Shown one piece after another: positions 50,544 through 59,368 of a DNA stretch of 64,000 nucleotides. The notes beneath the pieces are model-generated. The model searched no databases. It was not told the DNA's origin and saw only the letters and a program-made list of their open reading frames with translations. The first letter of the stretch is position 1, and each line of letters opens with the position of its first letter. The position numbers and the translations under genes are program-made. Source of the stretch: Gemmatimonadota bacterium (GTDB lineage Bacteria; Gemmatimonadota; Gemmatimonadetes; Longimicrobiales; Gaopeijiaceae); contig JAJDVT010000140.1 in assembly GCA_022826005.1 (NCBI GenBank), positions 1-64,000 on the forward strand, given 5' to 3'.

Positions 50544-52720
50544 CGGCGCACCACCGTGGCCCTCTCGATCACGGCGCCTTCCTGGACGGCGTCCACCACG
50601 TCCATCCCCTCCACGACGACCCCGTGGATGGTGTAGTTGAAGTCCAGGCGAAGGTTGTCCGCCAGGTTGACGAAGATCTGGGCGTCACCGGTGTCGCGGC
50701 CGCGGGTGGAGAGGCCGACGGTGCCGCGCCAGTGGGGATGGTCGCTGATCTCGTCGCGGCTGTAGGGGCCGTCGCCCGAGTACTCGTTGGCGTTCGGGCT
50801 GCCCCCCTGGATGACGAAGTTGGGCTCGACGCGTTGGAAGGTGAGGCCGTCGAAGTACCCCTCGCCGGCAAGCCGGGCGAAGCGGTCGGCATTCGTGGCG
50901 GCGAGTTCGGGACGGAGCGCGATCACGATGTCGCCCAAGCCGGCCATGGTGAGGACGACGGCGGAGCGTTCCAGCTCGGCGAGCCGCGCGGCGGTGGGGG
51001 GTGGGGTGCGGGGGAGCGGTTCGGGCGCGGCCCGGTACTCGTCGCTGCCGGGGCGCTGGCCCCCGGTCCCACCGCTTCCGGCTCCACCCGGCGCGTTCAG
51101 CATCGTGGCGGCACGGTCGGCCACGACCGGGTCGAAGTCGGTGAGGTACGGCTCGATGTCTTCGCCGGTAAACCCGCCCGCGTCGCCGATAGCGCCCAGA
51201 ATCGCGACCCTTACGTCCCGTTCGGTCTCTCGTTCGCGGGCCGTGAAGCGCGCGAGGGCGGCGAGAAGTGCGGGGGTGGGCGGCTCTTCGAGGGTCAGCC
51301 TCGCGAGCTGCCGGACCGCGGTCATGACGAGTTGCGGGTCGTCCTGGCCGAGCTGCGCGAGGAAGATCTCCCCCACCCCCACCCCCGCCGCCGCCGCCAG
51401 GCCCTGCAGCGCGGCCTCGCGCACGTTGGGATCGGGATCCTCGGCGAGCTCGGCCAACACGTCCGCGATCCCCGCCTGTCCCGCGGCCCGCGCTGCCCAC
51501 GCCCTCACGAACGGGTTCGCGTGCCGCGCGAATCTCCCGACATCGCCGGCCACCTCGCCCGGCACGAGCGCCGCGAGTGCGTGAAGCGCCCGTGCCGGCG
51601 CCCGCCAGTCGGGCGCGGTGTCGGCCGGGTCACTTTCCGCGCCCTCCTCGGCGCTCTCGCCTTCGTCCCCCGCGCCCCCCGCCTCCCCCAGCTCCGCCAC
51701 TCTCCCCCGCAGCGCCGCCACCTGTGCGTCCACGTCGCTGCAGGGACGGCCCAGCAGCCCGATCGCGACCGCGGCCACATCGGGGTCCGGGTCCGCCGCC
51801 GCCGCGATGATCGCGTCGCAGCCGCGAGTGGATCGGTACCAGCGGTGGTGGGCGCGCACCGCCTCGACGCGCACGCGCGGATCGGGATCGTCCAGCGCGG
51901 CGGGGACGACATCCCCGGAAGCGGTGCCGTAGCGGTTCGTGCCGAGGACGACCTGGCGCCGCACGCCCCAGTCCGCGTCCCGCAGGAGCCGGAGCGAGGC
52001 GTCCTCGCCGAGCTGGTCGGTGTGGACGAGGGCGGTGGCGGCGGTGCGCCGGATCCGGTCGGCGGTATGCGCGTTTGGGTCGCCGGACGGGAGGGTCAGC
52101 GTGGCCAGGGAGGCCGCGGCCGCGGCGAGGGCCATGGGCAGGGTGTCGCCCGCCTGGCCGCCGCGGGCGAAGGCCTCGATTCCGCGCGCGAGGCCGAGCC
52201 GTGCGAGGAGGTCGGGGTCGCCGTGCAGGGACAGGAGGCGGGCCGAGGCGTTGGTCAGGGCGGCGGAGGCTGCCGCGCGGTGATCGGGGGTCTCCAGGGT
52301 AAGGCGGCCGAGGTTGGTGGCCAGCGCGCCGAGCGTCGCCGGGTCGGTCTCTTCCCGGATGCGCGAGGCGAGGAGCCGGGTGACCCCGCCTGGGCCGGCG
52401 CCGAAGACGGACTGCGCGAGGGCGGTGGCCGCGGCGGTGCGCACCGTGGGGTCGGGGTCGCCGAGCAGCGGCGAGATCTCACCGTGCAGGGGTGGTTCCT
52501 CCAGGCGGCCGAGCGCGCGTACGGCGGCGGCGCGAATCCAAGGATCATCGTTGCCGAGGTGCTCCCGCACCCGCTCCAGGCCGAGCGCGCCGCGCGCGTC
52601 CTCCTCGTCGACGATCTCGGCGTAGGCGATGTGGAAATCGGACGCGGGCGGGTCGCAGGCGGCGGTGGCCAGGAGCGCGGCAGCAGTGAAATGCACAAAC
52701 AGCGCGCGCCCCCGGGTCAT
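50540..52720 (-). CDS. HEAT-repeat lipoprotein with C-terminal cyclophilin-type peptidyl-prolyl isomerase
   Basis: 726 residues from ATG 52720; the frame to 52894 invades the alkyltransferase-like gene. The lipobox ends A-T-A-A-C. Residues about 30-530 are HEAT repeats (DDPWIRAAAVRALGRL, DPDPTVRTAAATALA, DPDPNVREAALQGLAA). The last 160 residues are a cyclophilin: TFQRVEPNFVIQGGSPN (active-site Arg), GTVGLSTRGRDTGDAQIFVNL and FNYTIHGVVVEGMDVVD. HEAT plus PPIase probably assists folding of exported proteins. It overlaps the penicillin acylase start by GTGA, so that enzyme, which must mature correctly in the periplasm, is a likely client. Confidence 0.88.
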   Translation of the reverse strand: MTRGRALFVHFTAAALLATAACDPPASDFHIAYAEIVDEEDARGALGLERVREHLGNDDPWIRAAAVRALGRLEEPPLHGEISPLLGDPDPTVRTAAATALAQSVFGAGPGGVTRLLASRIREETDPATLGALATNLGRLTLETPDHRAAASAALTNASARLLSLHGDPDLLARLGLARGIEAFARGGQAGDTLPMALAAAAASLATLTLPSGDPNAHTADRIRRTAATALVHTDQLGEDASLRLLRDADWGVRRQVVLGTNRYGTASGDVVPAALDDPDPRVRVEAVRAHHRWYRSTRGCDAIIAAAADPDPDVAAVAIGLLGRPCSDVDAQVAALRGRVAELGEAGGAGDEGESAEEGAESDPADTAPDWRAPARALHALAALVPGEVAGDVGRFARHANPFVRAWAARAAGQAGIADVLAELAEDPDPNVREAALQGLAAAAGVGVGEIFLAQLGQDDPQLVMTAVRQLARLTLEEPPTPALLAALARFTARERETERDVRVAILGAIGDAGGFTGEDIEPYLTDFDPVVADRAATMLNAPGGAGSGGTGGQRPGSDEYRAAPEPLPRTPPPTAARLAELERSAVVLTMAGLGDIVIALRPELAATNADRFARLAGEGYFDGLTFQRVEPNFVIQGGSPNANEYSGDGPYSRDEISDHPHWRGTVGLSTRGRDTGDAQIFVNLADNLRLDFNYTIHGVVVEGMDVVDAVQEGAVIERATVVRR

Positions 52721-52740
52721 CTGCGCCCCCGGCCCTACCG

Positions 52741-53055
52741 TCACCCGTGCGGGTCCCATCCGAACCGTCCCCACGATGCCTCTCCATCCGCGTTGAATAC
52801 CACGCCTTCGCTCTCCAGGATTGCGCGCTGCCGCTGCGCGAGTCCGGTGAGCCGTGAGGTCGAGATCGCGCCCCTGCGGTTCACGACGCGCCACCAGGGT
52901 ACGTCGGAGCCGGGCGGAAGGTGGCCGAGGGCGTAGCCGACTCCCCGCGCGGCTCGTGGCTCCCCCACCAGGGCGGCAACGCTGCCGTAGTTGATGATCC
53001 TTCCGCTGGGGATCCGCCGCACACAGTCATACACTCGCTCCGAAAACGCGGTCAT
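52741..53055 (-). CDS. Alkyltransferase-like protein (ATL) with Trp at the active-site Cys position
   Basis: 104 residues from ATG 53055, the normal ATL length; the frame to 53505 is not similar to the family. It aligns to the C-terminal domain of O6-alkylguanine-DNA alkyltransferases (SERVYDCVRRIPSGRIINYGSVAALVG, ARGVGYALG). The PCHRV motif reads PWWRV, so the acceptor Cys is replaced by Trp, as in ATL proteins, and the following His is also Trp. ATLs bind O6-alkylguanine and flag it for nucleotide excision repair. It lies 20 bp upstream of the HEAT-cyclophilin gene. Confidence 0.88.
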   Translation of the reverse strand: MTAFSERVYDCVRRIPSGRIINYGSVAALVGEPRAARGVGYALGHLPPGSDVPWWRVVNRRGAISTSRLTGLAQRQRAILESEGVVFNADGEASWGRFGWDPHG

Positions 53056-53517
53056 GGCGTAACAAGCTATTTGCGACGCCGTCGATTCGCCACGACGGAA
53101 GTGGAGGGGACCGGGGGAAGCGAGGCGAGCCCGAGAAGCAGGGCACGGCGCTGGCGGCCCGTGGAATGGGTCCCCAGCTGCATTCGGGAGGCGATGCATC
53201 CGGGCTGATCCCCGGTGCTCACGCACTTGAGATGTCAAGAGAACCTTACGAATTGTAATGTTTGCTTCACTCTCAGGGTTCCTGAAGCACCGCTCCGGGT
53301 TGCTCCTCGGGCGAATAGTTCCGCCATGCTGCCCCTCGTCGCGCATTGCAGCCCGGCGCCTCGCCTCCCTCGGTGCGACGCGGGAGATTATCCACGGACT
53401 GCGAGCGGGGACTCCTCGGCGTCCGGGGAACCTGGGGCCCCTTGCGGCTGGTATTACCGGGTGCGTCCTCTCCATATTCCGACAGCGCCCCTCCGGGAAG
53501 CACAATCAGGAGCAGCA
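53056..53517. other. 462-bp gap without a recognisable gene
   Basis: Between the divergent ATL and LVIVD genes. The open frames here are not protein-like. The stretch about 53230-53275 is distinctly AT-richer than the rest and includes TTGACA on the minus strand (53238-53233), which would suit the ATL gene, although no good -10 box follows at the right spacing. The LVIVD gene has an AGGAG site at 53509-53513. Confidence 0.45.
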
Positions 53518-55698
53518 ATGATCAGACCTTCCGCACCAGCCGTCCTCACCCTCCTCGTCACCGCCTGCGGAGGCGGCACCTCGAGGGCTACCATCTCGAC
53601 CGCAGCGCCGCCCACCCCGCCTCCCGCCACCGACACCACGCCACCCGCCGAGCAGCCGGCCACGCCCGTCACCCAGCCCGCGCCGCCGGCCGATACCGCT
53701 GCGGCTGCGGTCCGCGACCCCGCCCTCGCTGCCCGGGGATACACGGCGGCGGTGCGGATCGGGGCACGCGTCGCGGATGTCCGCCCCGACCCCGAGGTGG
53801 TGGAGGTGCAGGTCGGCGACTCCCTCGCAGTGGGCGAGGATGTGAAGATCGTCGCGTACGACGCCAACGGCGAACCCGTGTCCGGCGTACGCATCCTCAC
53901 CAGCCTGGATTCGCGGCTGGCGGTTATGGAGGAGGGTTTCCTGCGAGGGGTGGCCGAGGGAGAGGCGGAGCTCCGGATGGCGATCCGGGCCCCTCCGGCC
54001 AGCGGCACCGGCCCGCCCGAGGTCCGTACCTTCTCGGCGCCGGTTCGGGTGGTCGGACGACCGGTGGCGACGGTGGAGATCGACGATCCCGGGGTCCGCT
54101 TCTTCGCGGGGTCGGTGGTGGGCCTCAACGCCCGGGCATTCACCGCCGGAGGCAGCGAGCGCCGCAGGGTGGAGATGGAGTGGACGAGTAACCGCGTCCG
54201 CTTCGCCACCGTCGATCCGCGGGGGTTCGTTCACGCGCTGGTGCCCGGCGAGGTGACGATCACGGCCCGGGCGGAGGGGATCGAGGCCGCGCTCACCCTT
54301 GAGGTCGAGGCCAACCCGGTTGCCGCGGTGGAGGTTTCGGGAGCCTCCCGCGCCCGCACCGGCGACGTGGTTCGTTTCACGGCGGTGTCGCGGGACGCCT
54401 CTGGAGCCGAAGTCGCGGGTGCGCCCACCGATTTCTCAGTGACTTCGTTCGCCGAGCGAACAAACTCCGGTGCGTCCGTGTACCAGGACGGCGCCTTCGT
54501 GGCAGAGCGGCCGGGGCTGTACCGGGTGGTGGCGAACGCCGCGGGCCGCACCGGCCAGGCGCTGGTCGAAGTCGTCGAACGTGGCGTGGAACACGACGCG
54601 ATCGTCGTGGGCCGCGGCCTCGTCGCCGACCGGCCGTCCTCGGACCTGTGGGCCTTCACCGGGGCCGACGGGCGAGACTATGTCTATACGGGCACCCATC
54701 TCGGGGGCCAGCGCATGCTCGTCTGGGACGTCACGAACCCGGCCACGCCCGTGCTGACCGACTTCGTCGAGGTCGACGCGCGGGTGGTCAACGACGTCAA
54801 GGTCAACCCGGAGGGCACGTTGGCGGTCATCACCCGGGAGGGTGCCCGTGACCGCCGGAACGGGATCGTCGTGCTGGACCTGGCCGATCCCGCGCACCCT
54901 GCCATCGCCAGTACCTACATCGGAGACCTGACCGGCGGCGTGCACAACGTCTTCTTCGCGGGCGACATCCTCTACGCGATCCACAACGGCACCTTCGACG
55001 TTCACATCCTGAACATCAGCGACCCCGGCAGGGTCGTCGAGGTGGGGCGCTGGGGAATCGATTCGCCCGGCAAATACCTCCACGACATCTGGGTGGTGGA
55101 CGGCCTGGCCTACGTCTCCTACTGGAACGACGGCGTCTACATCCTCGACGTCGGTGACGGGCGCTGGGGCGGCCTGCCTGCCGTGCCCGTCGAAGTCAGT
55201 CACTACGCCTACCCGGAGGGCAACACCCACTTCGCCGTTCCCTACACCAACGCGGACGGACACCGCTACCTCTTCGTGGGAGACGAGATCTTCGACTGCG
55301 AGGACTGCGTGTCGCGCAACGGGCATCCGGGCGACGGGTCGCGCGGGTTCGTCCACATCCTGGACCTGGAGGATCCCGAGAATCTGCGCGAGGTGGCGCG
55401 CTACGAGGTCCCGGAGGCCGGCGCCCACAACCTCTGGATCGAGGACGACAGGATGTACGTGGCCTACTACCAGGCCGGGCTGCGGGTGGTGGACATCTCC
55501 GGCGAACTCCGGGGCGACCTCTACCGCCAGGGCCGGGAGATGGCCTGGCTGCCCACCGGCACGCCCGACGGGGTCGTCCCCAATTCGCCGATGGCGTGGG
55601 GGCCGCAGCTCTTCAAGGGGAACATCTTCGTCTCCGACCTCAACTCCGGGCTCTGGGTCGTGCGCCTGGAGCCGCGGCGGAAGGTGCCGGTTTCGTGA
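53518..55698 (+). CDS. LVIVD-repeat lipoprotein with Ig-like domains
   Basis: 726 residues from ATG 53518 with an AGGAG site. The lipobox ends V-T-A-C, followed by a Pro/Thr-rich linker (about 20-65). About 80-360 are bacterial Ig-like (Big2) repeats (VEVQVGDSLAVGEDVKIVAYDANG, PVATVEIDDPGVRFFAGSVV). From about 370 the LVIVD-type propeller begins (MLVWDVTNPATPVLTDF, IVVLDLADPAHPAIASTYIGD, VHILNISDPGRVVEVGRWGI, DLNSGLWVVRLE). A Cys pair (DCEDC) lies in one blade. Probably an outer-surface binding protein. It is coupled by GTGA to the YVTN-type gene. Confidence 0.85.
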   Translation: MIRPSAPAVLTLLVTACGGGTSRATISTAAPPTPPPATDTTPPAEQPATPVTQPAPPADTAAAAVRDPALAARGYTAAVRIGARVADVRPDPEVVEVQVGDSLAVGEDVKIVAYDANGEPVSGVRILTSLDSRLAVMEEGFLRGVAEGEAELRMAIRAPPASGTGPPEVRTFSAPVRVVGRPVATVEIDDPGVRFFAGSVVGLNARAFTAGGSERRRVEMEWTSNRVRFATVDPRGFVHALVPGEVTITARAEGIEAALTLEVEANPVAAVEVSGASRARTGDVVRFTAVSRDASGAEVAGAPTDFSVTSFAERTNSGASVYQDGAFVAERPGLYRVVANAAGRTGQALVEVVERGVEHDAIVVGRGLVADRPSSDLWAFTGADGRDYVYTGTHLGGQRMLVWDVTNPATPVLTDFVEVDARVVNDVKVNPEGTLAVITREGARDRRNGIVVLDLADPAHPAIASTYIGDLTGGVHNVFFAGDILYAIHNGTFDVHILNISDPGRVVEVGRWGIDSPGKYLHDIWVVDGLAYVSYWNDGVYILDVGDGRWGGLPAVPVEVSHYAYPEGNTHFAVPYTNADGHRYLFVGDEIFDCEDCVSRNGHPGDGSRGFVHILDLEDPENLREVARYEVPEAGAHNLWIEDDRMYVAYYQAGLRVVDISGELRGDLYRQGREMAWLPTGTPDGVVPNSPMAWGPQLFKGNIFVSDLNSGLWVVRLEPRRKVPVS

Positions 55699-57020
55699 AG
55701 AGGCGCTGCACAGCGGCACCGCGCACTGCCGGTCGTCGCAGAGGCGCCATGGACGCGGGGCTTGCGCGACGCCGGGCGCGGATCCACGGGAAGGCCTGGT
55801 GGGTGTGTCCGGCGGTCCTGTTGGCCCTCTCGGCGCTGCTCCCGGCACCTGCGTTGCTTGCCCAGCCGCCGGAATACCGCCTCTACGTCGCCAACGAGTC
55901 GTCGGACCTGGTGAGCCGGGTCGTCTTCATCCCCGGCGAGGGCCTGGCGGTGGAGAAGGAGATTCCGGTCGGGATCATGCCGGCGGACAACGACGGCGCG
56001 CACGGGCTGAGCGTGTCCCCCGACGGCAGCTACTGGTACGTCACGATCGCCCACGGCACGCCCCGCGGGCATCTCTGGAAGTTCCACGCGGGCCCCGACA
56101 CGCTGGTTGGGCGAACGCAGCTCGGGCTCTTCCCGGCGACCATGGGGATCACGCCGGACGGCCAGTTTCTCCTCGCGGTGAACTTCAACCTGCACGGCGA
56201 TATGGTGCCGTCGGACGTCTCGGTGGTCTACACGCCGGACATGATCGAGGTTACGCGGGTACGAACCTGTCTGATGCCGCACGGCAGCCGTGTGGGCGTC
56301 GGCGGATCGAAGCACTACTCGGCGTGCATGCACTCCGACCGGCTGGTCGAGATCGACCTGGAGACCTTCGAGGTGAGCGCCCGCTTCGACGTGACGCCGG
56401 GGATGGAGGGGCTGGAGCGGGCCGCCGGCGAGGGCGGGGAGCATGCGGGCGCGGGCCACGGTGCGGTGGCCCGGGGGGCGGAGGGCCGCGCCGCGACGGC
56501 CGCTGGCGGAGACGCCAGGGTATGCAGTCCGACCTGGGTGGAGCCCGGTGCGGGGGCCGGGGCCGACCGGGTGGTCTACGTGGCCTGCAACAGGAACCGG
56601 GAGATTCTCGAGATCGACACGGAGCGGTGGGAGGTGTCGCGCAGATTCGCAACGGGGATGGCGCCGTACAACCTGGAGGTGACGGCGGGCGGCGAGCTCC
56701 TGATCGCGACGCTGAAGGGCGAGCAGGCGGTCGCCGTGTTTGACCTGGAGATGGGCAAAGAGCTGGCCCGGATCGCCACCACGCGGCCGGTGACGCACGG
56801 GGTTGTCGCCAGTCCCGACGGCCGCTACGCCTTCGTGTCCAACGAGTCGGCCGGGTCGGTGCGCGGCACCCTCGACGTGATCGACCTGGACGCACTCCTG
56901 GTTGTGGACAGCATCGAGCTGCAGCACCAGTCCGGAGGGATCGACTTCCACTCCGTCACCCCGGCGGGCGGAGGGACCCGCCAGGACGGCGACCGTGGGC
57001 CGGGACCCCGCAACGGCTGA
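55695..57020 (+). CDS. YVTN-type beta-propeller secreted protein
   Basis: About 441 residues from GTG 55695, which overlaps the LVIVD stop by GTGA; ATG 55749 would give a shorter start closer to the signal sequence. The hydrophobic segment ends P-A-L-L-A-Q. Propeller strands are of the YVTN kind (YRLYVANESSDLVSRVVFI, DGRYAFVSNESAGSVRGTLDVIDLD). The middle has a Gly/Ala/Glu-rich low-complexity insertion (EGGEHAGAGHGAVARGAEGR) between blades. Cys residues in CLMPHGSR, YSACMHSD, RVCSPTW and VYVACNR could pair. Function unknown; a partner of the upstream LVIVD protein is likely. Confidence 0.8.
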   Translation: MKRRCTAAPRTAGRRRGAMDAGLARRRARIHGKAWWVCPAVLLALSALLPAPALLAQPPEYRLYVANESSDLVSRVVFIPGEGLAVEKEIPVGIMPADNDGAHGLSVSPDGSYWYVTIAHGTPRGHLWKFHAGPDTLVGRTQLGLFPATMGITPDGQFLLAVNFNLHGDMVPSDVSVVYTPDMIEVTRVRTCLMPHGSRVGVGGSKHYSACMHSDRLVEIDLETFEVSARFDVTPGMEGLERAAGEGGEHAGAGHGAVARGAEGRAATAAGGDARVCSPTWVEPGAGAGADRVVYVACNRNREILEIDTERWEVSRRFATGMAPYNLEVTAGGELLIATLKGEQAVAVFDLEMGKELARIATTRPVTHGVVASPDGRYAFVSNESAGSVRGTLDVIDLDALLVVDSIELQHQSGGIDFHSVTPAGGGTRQDGDRGPGPRNG

Positions 57021-57045
57021 CCCGCGGTGCGGGGCGGGCCGGCGG

Positions 57046-57729
57046 GTGCGGCCACTGGCAGCCCGGGTGCCCGCGGCATCGGCCCGTGGACTGGAGCGGG
57101 CGCGCCGGCGGATGCTGAGGCGGCACCTCGCGGCGAGGGGAATTGACGATCCCCGGGTCATCGATGCGATGGCCGTGGTGCCGCGGGAGCTTTTCGCGCC
57201 GCGGAGCCGGGCCCACGATGCCTACGCGGACCGGCCGCTCCCCATCGGGATGGGCCAGACGATCTCGCAGCCGTACATGGTGGCGTGGATGGCGGAAGCC
57301 CTGGAACTGGGGGCCGGGGACCGGGTGCTGGAAGTGGGGACGGGGTCGGGATACTCGGCCGCGGTGCTCAGCCGCGTCTGCCGGGCGGTGTACACGGTGG
57401 AGAGGCACGCGCCGCTGGCCGAGGGCGCCCGGGCGCTGCTGCGCAAGCTGGGCTACGACAGGGTGCGGGTTCGCTGCAGCGACGGTTCACTGGGGTGGCC
57501 CGAGCACGCTCCCTACGACGCGATTGTGGTGGCGGCCGCCGGGCCGCGCATCCCGGGCACGCTCCGGGACCAGCTCGGTCCGGGTGGCCGCCTGGTCATG
57601 CCGGTCGGGGCGGTCGGGGGAAGCCAGTCGCTGGTGCGGGAGCGGCGCGATCCGTCCGGTGGATTCAGCCGCGAGGCGCTGGGGGTGGTGCGGTTCGTCC
57701 CCCTGATCGGAGAGGAAGGGTGGGGCTGA
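57046..57729 (+). CDS. pcm: Protein-L-isoaspartate O-methyltransferase
   Basis: 227 residues from GTG 57046, one of several possible GTG starts (56995 is another but overlaps the upstream gene). Motif I is VLEVGTGSGYSAAVLSR; the family segment GIDDPRVIDAMAVVPRELFAP and GMGQTISQPYMVAWM are complete, and YDAIVVAAAGPRIP follows. It methylates isoaspartyl residues in damaged proteins using S-adenosylmethionine. It follows the YVTN gene on the same strand. Confidence 0.92.
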   Translation: MRPLAARVPAASARGLERARRRMLRRHLAARGIDDPRVIDAMAVVPRELFAPRSRAHDAYADRPLPIGMGQTISQPYMVAWMAEALELGAGDRVLEVGTGSGYSAAVLSRVCRAVYTVERHAPLAEGARALLRKLGYDRVRVRCSDGSLGWPEHAPYDAIVVAAAGPRIPGTLRDQLGPGGRLVMPVGAVGGSQSLVRERRDPSGGFSREALGVVRFVPLIGEEGWG

Positions 57730-57754
57730 CAGTGGGGGCCTTGTCTTCGGGCTG

Positions 57755-58216
57755 CTAGCCGAGGGCGAAGATCCCCCGCACCACCCACAGAACCAGCGCG
57801 AACCCCATCAGGAGCGTCGGGATCAGAAAGATGACCCCCGTGGAGAGGATGAGGCCAGCCCGGAAGAGGTGGGGTCCCGTCGGCAGCACCTCCTTGCCCC
57901 AGAGTCTGTGGAGGCACCACTCGGTCATCGGCCCCAGCGTGTAGCAGATATTCGCCATGATGGCGATGGGAAGCACCGGAGCGAGGAGCTGCGCAGCCGC
58001 CATCGGCTGTCCGATGAGCTGGGCAAAGATGGTTGCAATCGACATCGTGACCGCCCCGCACGCCCCGACGATCACATTGTAGGCCAGGCGCCGGCTCTCC
58101 CACCACCTGAAAATGCCGCCAAGGGTGCGCCGGCGCGCGGGAGCGGGGTAAAGAAAGCCGACCAGCCGGGACTCGGAGGCCGGCGGGTCGAGGACTGGGG
58201 AGACTTCCCGGTTCAT
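57755..58216 (-). CDS. Small integral membrane protein of unknown function
   Basis: 153 residues. A polar N-terminus with the RRTLGGIFRWWESRRLAYNVIVGACG motif is followed by four hydrophobic segments (for example AVTMSIATIFAQLIG, AAQLLAPVLPIAIMANICYTLG, LILSTGVIFLIPTLLMGFALVLWVV). WWESRRLAYN recurs in uncharacterised small bacterial membrane proteins. No function can be given. It is convergent with pcm and divergent from the dehydratase gene. Confidence 0.72.
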   Translation of the reverse strand: MNREVSPVLDPPASESRLVGFLYPAPARRRTLGGIFRWWESRRLAYNVIVGACGAVTMSIATIFAQLIGQPMAAAQLLAPVLPIAIMANICYTLGPMTEWCLHRLWGKEVLPTGPHLFRAGLILSTGVIFLIPTLLMGFALVLWVVRGIFALG

Positions 58217-58266
58217 TGGATTATCTCGGGGCTGGAGCGTTGCGGCGTCTGACCATAGGTTGCCGG

Positions 58267-59265
58267 ATGGCCCCCAACAAGTTGCCTGTCCCGTTCAGCG
58301 CCATCCGGGACGCGCGCTCGCGCATCGCAGATGCGGCGATCCGGTCTCCCATCCTCCGCCTCGATGCCCCGGGCGCCCCCGCCGACATCCGGGTGAAGCT
58401 CGAGTGCCTGCAGCCGATCGGGTCGTTCAAGGTACGCGGCGCGGCCAACGCCATGGCGCTCGCCGATCCGGCACGGCTCGCCCGCGGCGTCTACACCGGC
58501 AGCGCGGGCAACATGGCCCAGGGCGTGGCGCTCGCGGCCCGGCGGCTGGGCGTGCCCTGCAGGGTGGTCGTCCCGGACACGGCGCCCCGCACCAAGCTGG
58601 ACGCCATCGCACGGCTGGGCGCGACTGCGGTGCCGCTTCCCTTCGACGAGTGGTGGGCCGTGCTGCGCGACCACGGCCACCCGGCCGAGCACGGGTACTT
58701 TATCCACCCGGTGAGTGATCCGGCGGTGATCGCGGGGAACGGCACGGTCGGGCTCGAAATCGCTGACGAGCTCCCCGGGGTGCGCGCGGTGGTGGTGCCG
58801 TACGGCGGCGGGGGCCTGTCGTGCGGGATCGCGGCCGCGATGCACAGGGTCGCTCCGGGGGTGCCGGTCTTTGCCGCCGAGGTCGAGACCGCGGCCCCCT
58901 TCGCGGCCGCGCTCGGCGCCGGCCGTCCGGTCGAGGTGCGGCACCGCGCTTCTTTCGTGGACGGCATCGGGTCGACGGGGGTCCTGGAGGAGATGTGGCC
59001 GCTCGCGAGCTCGCTTCTGGCGGGGTCGGTAGTGGTCTCGATCGAGCAGGTGTGCGCGGCGATCCGCGTGCTGGCGGGCAGGGCCCGCGTCGTCGCCGAA
59101 GGGGCGGCAGGGGCAGCCGTGGCGGCGGCGCTGCGCGGTCTCCCCGGAATCGGCGGCGGTCCGGTCGTAGCAGTGGTTTCCGGCGGCAATATCGACCCGC
59201 ACGTCTTCCAGGCGATCATGGAGGGGAGGGTGCCCCCACTCGCCCAGGAGGGTTCCGGCCCGTAG
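58267..59265 (+). CDS. PLP-dependent threonine/serine dehydratase-like enzyme
   Basis: 332 residues, fold type II PLP enzyme. The PLP lysine is in GSFKVRGAANAM, the phosphate-binding loop is VVPYGGGGLSCG, and SGGNIDP near the end is the usual pyridine-ring contact. Likely reactions are threonine or serine deamination, or a racemase-type activity; ilvA-type regulatory ACT domains are absent, so it is the short catabolic form. GTG and other upstream starts are possible, but ATG 58267 gives the family length. Confidence 0.88.
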   Translation: MAPNKLPVPFSAIRDARSRIADAAIRSPILRLDAPGAPADIRVKLECLQPIGSFKVRGAANAMALADPARLARGVYTGSAGNMAQGVALAARRLGVPCRVVVPDTAPRTKLDAIARLGATAVPLPFDEWWAVLRDHGHPAEHGYFIHPVSDPAVIAGNGTVGLEIADELPGVRAVVVPYGGGGLSCGIAAAMHRVAPGVPVFAAEVETAAPFAAALGAGRPVEVRHRASFVDGIGSTGVLEEMWPLASSLLAGSVVVSIEQVCAAIRVLAGRARVVAEGAAGAAVAAALRGLPGIGGGPVVAVVSGGNIDPHVFQAIMEGRVPPLAQEGSGP

Positions 59266-59368
59266 GTTGGGCGACTGGTTCGGCAGCCCTGCCGCCCGGT
59301 GCCGCGGGGGCTTCCCCGGGGGGGTCTGCCCGATCCGGACGCTCACCACTACCAATCCAGAGGTGCAC

